From CAYUJH01 sp964394585 (GTDB lineage: Bacteria; Bacteroidota; Bacteroidia; Cytophagales; Flammeovirgaceae), in NCBI GenBank assembly GCA_964394585.1, contig CAYMYI010000068.1, positions 1 to 21,740 on the forward strand: a stretch of DNA of 21,740 nt, written 5' to 3'. Below the pieces are notes generated by a model. That model made no database searches. It had not been told where the DNA came from and worked only from the letters and a program-made list of their open reading frames with translations. Below are positions 15,573 to 21,740 of the stretch, one piece after another. Numbering within the stretch: position 1 is the first letter of the stretch; each line of letters starts with the position of its first letter. The position numbers were made by a program, and so were the translations under genes.

Positions 15573-18500
15573 ATGATGATACCATTCCATCTATTCAAAA
15601 CAATCAACCGTTTTATTCTGGCAGCATGCTTCGTTCTGGTATCGTTTGCTGCATTGGCGCAGAAAACGTGTGGATTTGAAAGTGATCCCGCTGTGCTCAA
15701 AACGCTCTACCCCAACTCAAATTGGGATATTGAAGGGATGAATAAGGCAATCCTCAAAAAAATGAACGAGCCTATCAAAAAAGGCATCAAAAGTACTACC
15801 CATACAATTCCTGTTGTATTTCATGTAATCCATACCGGAGGCGCAGTAGGTACGCAGTACAACCCCTCAGAGGCTGAAATTCAGGCAGCATTGGATTTCC
15901 TCAACGATCGGTTTACCAATAATCCCCTTGGCGATGTGCAAATCCGGTTTGCTAGGGCACAACGCGCTCCCGATTGCTCGGCAACCGATGGCATCGTACG
16001 AGTAGATGGTAGCGTACTAGCAGGATATACTACAAACGGTGCTACTTCAGCTACTGATTTAGCAATCAAAAATTTGAGCCGATGGAGTAACCAAGATTAC
16101 TACAACATTTGGATAGTGAATAGAATCGACGGTCAAGATGGTACATCAGGGTCGTATACCGCAGGGTATGCGTACTTTCCCGGTGCAAATCCGGCAATTG
16201 ACGGAACCGTAATTCTAGCGAAAGAAATTAGAGATGGGGCGGCAAGTACCACATTGGCACATGAGCTTGGTCATGCTTTTAGTCTGTATCATCCCTTTGA
16301 AGATAGCTGTGCGCCCCAATCGGGATGTGCTACCAACGGCGATAGAATCTGCGATACACAATCGCATCCGCAAGGTAACTTTGAGTGTTTCAACAATGGA
16401 GATCCAATTCCCACATGTGGTGGAACGTTTACCGATAACGAGCGACTCAACATCATGGCATATTATAGTTGCGCGGCATCTTCTCAGTTGTTTACCCCCG
16501 ATCAAATCACGCGGATGCGTGCTGCTTTGGAAACCCAACGTGCCTCTCTTATTACGAGTCGGGGCGATGAACCTCCCTCAGGCTTAGCCTTGCCCACTAC
16601 CGTAACAGCGCCACTCAACATAAACGGAGGCAGTCTGGATAGTTTTTTTGGCTTGGATGGCTTTGAGTTTGCAGGGATTGACTATTTCAATAACTTATCT
16701 TCTTCGGGTGCTGATGGGACTGCTTATGTAGACCATGCAAATTCGTGTGCTAACTATGGTGTGGTAGAAGTGGGAAATACCTACCCTTTTTCAGTCAATC
16801 TTTTCTTTACCAACACTCAACAATATCGTATTTATATTGATTTTAATAACGATGGCGATTTTGAAGATACTGGCGAACAGGTAGCTTCTGGTACGGGTTC
16901 GGGAGCTACCGCTATCACGGGGAATATCACAATTCCGGCAGTAGTGCCGGCTATTGGGCAATTAGTGCGTGTCCGTGTATTGGCAGACCCCAATATTCTC
17001 AATTCAAATAGTATTGCCGGAGCTCCTGTAGGCGGGGGGGTAACGGCTGTAGGGCAAGCCGAAGATTTCCCTNNNNNNNNNNTGCCCGATGTACCCACCG
17101 TAGAACTTTCGGCGAGCGCGAATGTAGGTACAGAAGCGGGCACCACGGTTATCACCCTCACGGCAACCGCATCGGCGGCGGTTAGCGGCGACCAAACTGT
17201 CGATATAGCCATCAGCGGCACCGGTATCACTGCTGGCGACTACACACTCAGCGATACAGAAATCACTATTTTGGATGGAAACACAACAGGCAGCGTAACG
17301 TTCACCGTCGTAGATGATGCCGTTGTAGAAGCGTTAGAAACTGCCACGGCAACCCTCAGCAACCCTTCTTCGGGCATTACTTTAGGCACTACCATCTCCC
17401 AAGATATTGCCATTACCGATAACGATGTTTCTACCCTCACCCTTGCGCAACTCACTAACGGAATTGCCACTTCTCCTCTAAGAGGATGTAGTACTGCCCA
17501 TGCTGTATTTGGGTTTTCCGCAGTAAGCGATGCCACGCAGACCCTCGAAAGTATGGTGTTCAACACCTCAAGTACTACTGCAGATAAGTGGACGGATGTA
17601 CGCTTAGTACGCTCTACCGACGACGACTTTTCTACGCTTGGTGATAACACAGTGATAGGAGGGAGCATTACTATCAACCTTGATGTAGCAGGAAACAATG
17701 TAACGGTAGGAGGTTTATCGGAAAATATAGGAACAACCGCTTCTTATTACTTCTTAGTGATGAATGTAGCCGGTAGCGTTACCAATGTGACAGACGCGTG
17801 GCAGGTATCGCTTACCAATACCGATGTAACAGTGGCTACAGGAACGGTTAATATTGCCTCGCTCAATGGAACAAATTTTACATTTGAACGAAACAACCCT
17901 ACGTTCACCGGAGCCACTACGGTTTGCGAAGGGCAGGCGCTATCGCTCACTGCCGATGCCACCGGAGCCGGCACTACGTACCGTTGGCTCGATGCGGGCA
18001 ACAACGTAGTTAGCACCGCGAATCCGTTTACGATTGCCAGTGTTGCCGCCTCCGATGCTGGCGACTACCGCCTCGAAGTAACCGACGGGAACGGGTGCGT
18101 GAGCGTATCATCTGCGTTTACGGTAACGGTAAACCCATTGCCTACGCTAAATTTTGTGGGTTTAAACAGTTCGTATTGTGCTAGCGATTTCGCCTTTCCA
18201 TTACAAGCGACACCTACAGGGGGTAATTTTACAATCAATGGAAATCCTGCTACAGTATTTGATCCTCCTAATTTGGGTGGAGTAGGTACCTATACCGTAG
18301 AGTACACATATACTGAACCTACAACAAATTGCACCAATAGTATTACACGCGACGTTCAACTTACAACCAATTGTATTGTGCTCAATCCCTCAGCCGATGT
18401 AGCTGCAGAGCTAATTGGACCGGGAGTACGCATCGTTTCTCAAACCCTAAACTGCGACAACCGTTCTACCGGAGGCTATTTGTTAAATGACAATGGCATT

Positions 18501-21500
18501 GAAAAAAGAGGGATTATCCTTTCAACAGGAATTATTCAAGATGCGGTAGGCGGAGACGATGATTGTAGCACTACTACCGAAATAGGCTCACCTGGAGATG
18601 CGCAATTGAGTACACTAGCGGGAGGTTTGCCCACATTTGACGCCTGTGAATTAGTGCTCGAAATTCAACCGCTTGGTAGTTCGCTTACCTTCGAATACAC
18701 GTTTGGTTCTGAAGAATACCAACGAGGGGATGGCTCTTGTTTGGGAGCCGTAGTACCTGGGGTTGACGGCTTTGAGTGTGCCGATTTTAATGATGTATTT
18801 GGGCTGTTTCTGGAAGGGCCAGGCATTGTAGGGGCTCAAAACATTGCGTTAATTCCAGGAACTACTACTCCAATTAGTATTGACAACGTCAACGGCGATA
18901 ATGGTTGTAATGGAAATAATTCCCAATTCTACCGCGACAATACCGGGGGAACTTTGTATGAGTTTAATGGTCTTACACAAGACCCTAGCAACCCCAGTGG
19001 AAATCTAGTAGCATCGGCTACGGTACAGCCTTGCGAGATTTACACCTTACGGGTTAAGGTAGCCGATGTAGGCGATAGACGTTTAGATTCTTCTGTGCTG
19101 ATAGAACAACTCAGAAGCCCGGGAGCAGAGATTAGCTTTACTACCGACAGCGGTGCCGATGAGTTGTTTGAGGGTTGCAATACAGGAACGATTACCATCA
19201 CCCGCACCGGAGATACCTCAGGCGATGCTACTTTCGACGTAACATTCGGGGGAACAGTCGATCCAAGCGATTATGTTACAAATATGCCGTCATCTGTTGC
19301 CTTTATAGATCCGGCTGCGGGAGGCGCCATTTCTCAATCGTTTACCATTACAGCACCTGAAGATGGCGACGACGATAACGAAACGCTCTCGTTTACCCTT
19401 TTAGGGACATGCGTCGATTTAAGTGGGGGGAGTGTAGATATTTCCTACGCAAATGCAGAGATTACCCTCCGAGATAAGCCCTCAGTTTCTATTGATAATG
19501 TGCAGCCTCAATATTGTAATAACGATGCGGCATTTATCCTTCAAGGAACTCCTGCAACAGGAGTCTTTACGATTGATGGAGGGACAACACCGATTACTAC
19601 TCTTGATCCATCAGCATTAAGTGTGGGTAATCATACTCTCACATTTACCTATACTGATGCCAACAATTGTTCGAACAGTATAGACCAGACCGTAGAAATT
19701 TTACCACTGCCCATTACCTCTTTTACCGGAGCTTTAGAAGTATGTATTAACGAACCCCTTACCCTAAACGCTGATGCTGCCGGCGCAGGTACTACGTACC
19801 GCTGGCTCGATGCTAGCAACGCGGTGGTAAGTACCTCTGCTACATGGACTGTATCTAATATCACTTTAGCACAAGCAGGGGATTATCGCCTTGAAGTTAC
19901 CGGTAATAACAGTTGTACCGATACCTCTCCGCCATTTACAGTGATTGTAAACCCACTCCCTACACTTAGCTTTACCAACCTAAATGCTACATATTGTGAA
20001 AATGATGCAGATATCGCGCTAGAAGCCACTCCCGATCCATCGAGTGGAAATGGAGGAACGTTCACTGTAGCCGGAACAGGGACCAATACGTTCAGTCCTT
20101 CTACGTTGGGCACCGGCACGTACCTTGTGGAATACACCTACACAGATGCCAATGGGTGTGTGAATACAATCAATCAAAATGTAACCATTGAAGGGCTGCC
20201 AACACCTTCTTTTACGGGAACTACTATGGCTTGTGAAGGCGAAAATATTACCCTAACGGCAACTACTCCTAATGCCTCATTCCGTTGGCTCGATCCTTCA
20301 GGAGCCGAAGTAAGCACTAAGGCCACGCTGAGTCTTACCAATGCACTGCCAACCCAATCGGGGAATTATACCCTCGAAGTAACCGACTTAACCACCAGTT
20401 GTACAGCGCAACAAACGGCACTAGTCATCATTACCCCGCTCCCTGTCATTCCAATACTTGCTAATACTGATAAATGCGTAGGCGATGCGGTAACCCTCGA
20501 TGCAAGCGATTTCAGCCATGCTCCCAATTTCACCTACCAATGGAGCACTGGAGAAACTACACCAAGCATTACAACCACAGTTGCAGGTACTTATACCATC
20601 ACAGTAGTAAATCCTAATTCAGGATGCCAGCGCACTTCAACGGTTACCATTACAGACCGCCCCATTCCCGTTCCTTCTCATCCGGCGAGTACCACCATTT
20701 GCGAAGGCCCTTATACTATTGATTTATCAGGAGATATAGCGGTAGATCCTACGATTAATGTAACGTGGTCTGATGGTTCTACCGGATCGTCGTTTTCAGT
20801 AACCGACCCGGGCATTACAACAATTTCTGCTACGTTGGAAAACGATATTGGCTGCCAACGTACTGCCACATTCACCGTGGATAACCGTGATATTGGAGTC
20901 GACTTAGGTCCTGATGTAGAATGGGCGCTTTGCCAAGGAGTGTACATCATCGATGCGTCTACAGCATTTCCTTATAATCCTTCGGTGCACTCCATTTCTT
21001 GGTCAAATGGAGATACGGGACCTATCACACAAGTGAATACCTTAGGCGTTAATGCGCTTACTGTTACCGTAGAAGATACGTCAGACCCGACATTTCCGTG
21101 TACATACACCGATAACATCGTAGTAACAGTTCGCGAAGAACCCATCATCGATCTCGGGGGAGATATTACTCGTTGTATGGTAGATGAGGCAGTTACGCTC
21201 GATGCTACCCCCCAAAATGCAATGACTGGAACGAGTTATACTTTCGCCTGGACGCGGATTGACGCTGGTGGCGTTATTGAATCGGAAGGAAATAGCCCTA
21301 CCATTACAGTGAAAAGGGAAGGAACTTTTCGTTATCGCGTTCGAGTAACCAACCAAAATTTAGGACCTGCTTGTTTTACGGAAGACGAGGTCGTAATCAC
21401 GTATAATCCTAATCCTGAAATCACGCTTCCTAACCAAGTTACGCTATGTCCTGAAGATTTGCCTACTGCAATCATGCCTACCATCTCTTACTCAGGTGAT

Positions 21501-21740
21501 TATACTTATAATTGGTCTAATGCAACTACAGATGCCAACTTGGCAATTCCTGAAGGAACACCCGTAGGTATTCAATCGTACACACTTTCCATTACCGATA
21601 ATGTAACAGGATGCGAAAGCAATACAGCATCTGTGAATGTGATTGTACGCGACACCATTCTTTTAGAAATACCCAATGAGCTATTTGTTTGCCCGAACAC
21701 GCTGCCTCAGTATGTAGTCGCCTACGACTTAACCCATGGG
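15573..21740 (+). CDS. Giant secreted M43-type metalloprotease/adhesin, partial at right edge
   Basis: One frame runs from ATG 15573 past the window end (2056 codons so far), unchanged across the 10-N gap. Signal peptide about 1-29. The M43 (pappalysin-type) protease domain covers roughly 80-330: zinc motif HELGHAFSLYH at 230-240, then GDRICDT near 256 and the Met-turn NIMAYYS (Met295). A GEVED-type domain at about 385-500 includes YIDFNNDGDFEDTGEQV and ends in GQAEDF at the gap. After it come a Calx-beta-like domain (505-620), an unassigned beta-rich block (about 625-775), an Ig-like plus Cys-containing pair (778-932), a choice-of-anchor L domain (about 937-1183: GIILSTG, FEYTFGSEEYQ, FNDVFGLFLEGPG, NIALIPGT), a second Calx-beta-like domain, and more Ig/PKD-like, SprB-like repeats with LGPDV/LGGDI starts. 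Expected to be surface-exposed and exported by T9SS; the C-terminal sorting domain would lie beyond the window. The substrate is unknown. Confidence 0.88.
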   Translation, partial: MMIPFHLFKTINRFILAACFVLVSFAALAQKTCGFESDPAVLKTLYPNSNWDIEGMNKAILKKMNEPIKKGIKSTTHTIPVVFHVIHTGGAVGTQYNPSEAEIQAALDFLNDRFTNNPLGDVQIRFARAQRAPDCSATDGIVRVDGSVLAGYTTNGATSATDLAIKNLSRWSNQDYYNIWIVNRIDGQDGTSGSYTAGYAYFPGANPAIDGTVILAKEIRDGAASTTLAHELGHAFSLYHPFEDSCAPQSGCATNGDRICDTQSHPQGNFECFNNGDPIPTCGGTFTDNERLNIMAYYSCAASSQLFTPDQITRMRAALETQRASLITSRGDEPPSGLALPTTVTAPLNINGGSLDSFFGLDGFEFAGIDYFNNLSSSGADGTAYVDHANSCANYGVVEVGNTYPFSVNLFFTNTQQYRIYIDFNNDGDFEDTGEQVASGTGSGATAITGNITIPAVVPAIGQLVRVRVLADPNILNSNSIAGAPVGGGVTAVGQAEDFPXXXXPDVPTVELSASANVGTEAGTTVITLTATASAAVSGDQTVDIAISGTGITAGDYTLSDTEITILDGNTTGSVTFTVVDDAVVEALETATATLSNPSSGITLGTTISQDIAITDNDVSTLTLAQLTNGIATSPLRGCSTAHAVFGFSAVSDATQTLESMVFNTSSTTADKWTDVRLVRSTDDDFSTLGDNTVIGGSITINLDVAGNNVTVGGLSENIGTTASYYFLVMNVAGSVTNVTDAWQVSLTNTDVTVATGTVNIASLNGTNFTFERNNPTFTGATTVCEGQALSLTADATGAGTTYRWLDAGNNVVSTANPFTIASVAASDAGDYRLEVTDGNGCVSVSSAFTVTVNPLPTLNFVGLNSSYCASDFAFPLQATPTGGNFTINGNPATVFDPPNLGGVGTYTVEYTYTEPTTNCTNSITRDVQLTTNCIVLNPSADVAAELIGPGVRIVSQTLNCDNRSTGGYLLNDNGIEKRGIILSTGIIQDAVGGDDDCSTTTEIGSPGDAQLSTLAGGLPTFDACELVLEIQPLGSSLTFEYTFGSEEYQRGDGSCLGAVVPGVDGFECADFNDVFGLFLEGPGIVGAQNIALIPGTTTPISIDNVNGDNGCNGNNSQFYRDNTGGTLYEFNGLTQDPSNPSGNLVASATVQPCEIYTLRVKVADVGDRRLDSSVLIEQLRSPGAEISFTTDSGADELFEGCNTGTITITRTGDTSGDATFDVTFGGTVDPSDYVTNMPSSVAFIDPAAGGAISQSFTITAPEDGDDDNETLSFTLLGTCVDLSGGSVDISYANAEITLRDKPSVSIDNVQPQYCNNDAAFILQGTPATGVFTIDGGTTPITTLDPSALSVGNHTLTFTYTDANNCSNSIDQTVEILPLPITSFTGALEVCINEPLTLNADAAGAGTTYRWLDASNAVVSTSATWTVSNITLAQAGDYRLEVTGNNSCTDTSPPFTVIVNPLPTLSFTNLNATYCENDADIALEATPDPSSGNGGTFTVAGTGTNTFSPSTLGTGTYLVEYTYTDANGCVNTINQNVTIEGLPTPSFTGTTMACEGENITLTATTPNASFRWLDPSGAEVSTKATLSLTNALPTQSGNYTLEVTDLTTSCTAQQTALVIITPLPVIPILANTDKCVGDAVTLDASDFSHAPNFTYQWSTGETTPSITTTVAGTYTITVVNPNSGCQRTSTVTITDRPIPVPSHPASTTICEGPYTIDLSGDIAVDPTINVTWSDGSTGSSFSVTDPGITTISATLENDIGCQRTATFTVDNRDIGVDLGPDVEWALCQGVYIIDASTAFPYNPSVHSISWSNGDTGPITQVNTLGVNALTVTVEDTSDPTFPCTYTDNIVVTVREEPIIDLGGDITRCMVDEAVTLDATPQNAMTGTSYTFAWTRIDAGGVIESEGNSPTITVKREGTFRYRVRVTNQNLGPACFTEDEVVITYNPNPEITLPNQVTLCPEDLPTAIMPTISYSGDYTYNWSNATTDANLAIPEGTPVGIQSYTLSITDNVTGCESNTASVNVIVRDTILLEIPNELFVCPNTLPQYVVAYDLTHG
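17073..17082. other. Assembly gap of ten N inside the giant gene
   Basis: Ten undetermined bases lie between the GEVED-type domain and the Calx-beta-like domain. Codons before (ending 17072) and after (from 17085) are in the same frame, so at face value the gap covers four codons. A run of exactly ten is often a placeholder of unknown length, and the agreement of frame could be chance (one in three). Confidence 0.95.
17904..18366 (+). repeat. Module copy A: Ig-like domain plus Cys-containing domain
   Basis: This coding repeat starts at FTGATTVCEG and contains GTTYRWLDAGNNVVST, AGDYRLEVTD, NPLPTLNF and YTVEYTYTEP. It pairs with copy B (19722-20190); the DNA is nearly the same over the GTTYRWLDA stretch, so it derives from a duplication inside the gene. 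Copy A precedes the choice-of-anchor L domain. Confidence 0.75.
19722..20190 (+). repeat. Module copy B: Ig-like domain plus Cys-containing domain
   Basis: It starts at FTGALEVCIN and contains GTTYRWLDASNAVVST, AGDYRLEVTG, NPLPTLSF and YLVEYTYTDANGC, in the same order as copy A. It lies after the choice-of-anchor L domain. A third, Ig-only relative (FTGTTMACEG, FRWLDPSGAEVST) follows at about 20211-20445, and a lone relative of the second domain (QYCNNDAAF, FTYTDANNC) precedes it near 19500-19700. Confidence 0.75.

Noticed and set aside
16832..20950. Several minus-strand frames of 60-150 codons opposite the giant gene
   Set aside because: They are low-complexity V/S/T/P-rich shadows of the Thr/Val-rich plus-strand protein, and one runs through the N gap.
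1..21740. Mobile element, prophage or defence island
   Set aside because: No transposase, integrase, flanking repeat, phage gene or nuclease/helicase set was seen. The genes are of envelope type.

Overview
This window reads as a Bacteroidota chromosome, most likely from the Cytophagia/Cytophagales side. The evidence is a C-terminal type IX secretion (T9SS) sorting domain, a SprB-like giant surface protein with a choice-of-anchor L domain, a DUF2911 lipoprotein, a GSCFA protein, a DUF1800/DUF1501 pair, and promoters matching the Bacteroidota pattern TTG-N17-23-TAnnTTTG. I saw no rRNA, tRNA, CRISPR array or transposase. Nearly every gene encodes an exported or membrane product.

Layout. (1) 1-1072: a membrane-anchored thioredoxin-like protein (+) whose 5' end is unclear, followed by a terminator. 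(2) 1073-3910 (-): a LytS-type sensor histidine kinase without a response regulator in the window, and a secreted protein built of eleven ISSSSEQGSVLR-type helical repeats that ends at a long hairpin terminator. (3) 3911-4177: a 267-base divergent spacer with a promoter element and two abutting hairpins. (4) 4178-7326 (+): a degenerate family 3 glycoside hydrolase lacking its catalytic Asp, then a DUF2911 lipoprotein with its own promoter element and a strong terminator. (5) 7340-12418 (+): a compact operon of T9SS cargo protein, DoxX-like membrane protein, DUF1800 and DUF1501 behind one consensus promoter. (6) 12466-15083 (-): a glycosyl-hydrolase-like (GHL10/YngK-type) lipid- or wall-facing protein translationally coupled to a GSCFA protein. 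(7) 15241-15471 (+): a lone GvpG-like protein. (8) 15573 to the right edge (+): one open frame of more than 2000 codons, running off the window. It encodes a secreted M43-type metalloprotease fused to GEVED, Calx-beta-like, Ig/PKD-like and choice-of-anchor L domains. A run of 10 N lies inside it, and the reading frame is the same on both sides.

How they fit together. The T9SS cargo operon and the giant protease-adhesin point to a surface secretion and adhesion lifestyle. The GH3-like, GHL10-like and GSCFA proteins suggest envelope or polysaccharide handling. The best candidates for something undescribed are the catalytically dead GH3-like protein, the Ser-rich repeat protein next to an orphan LytS-type kinase, the T9SS-DoxX-DUF1800-DUF1501 operon, and the stand-alone GvpG. 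All intergenic stretches are shorter than 300 bases.
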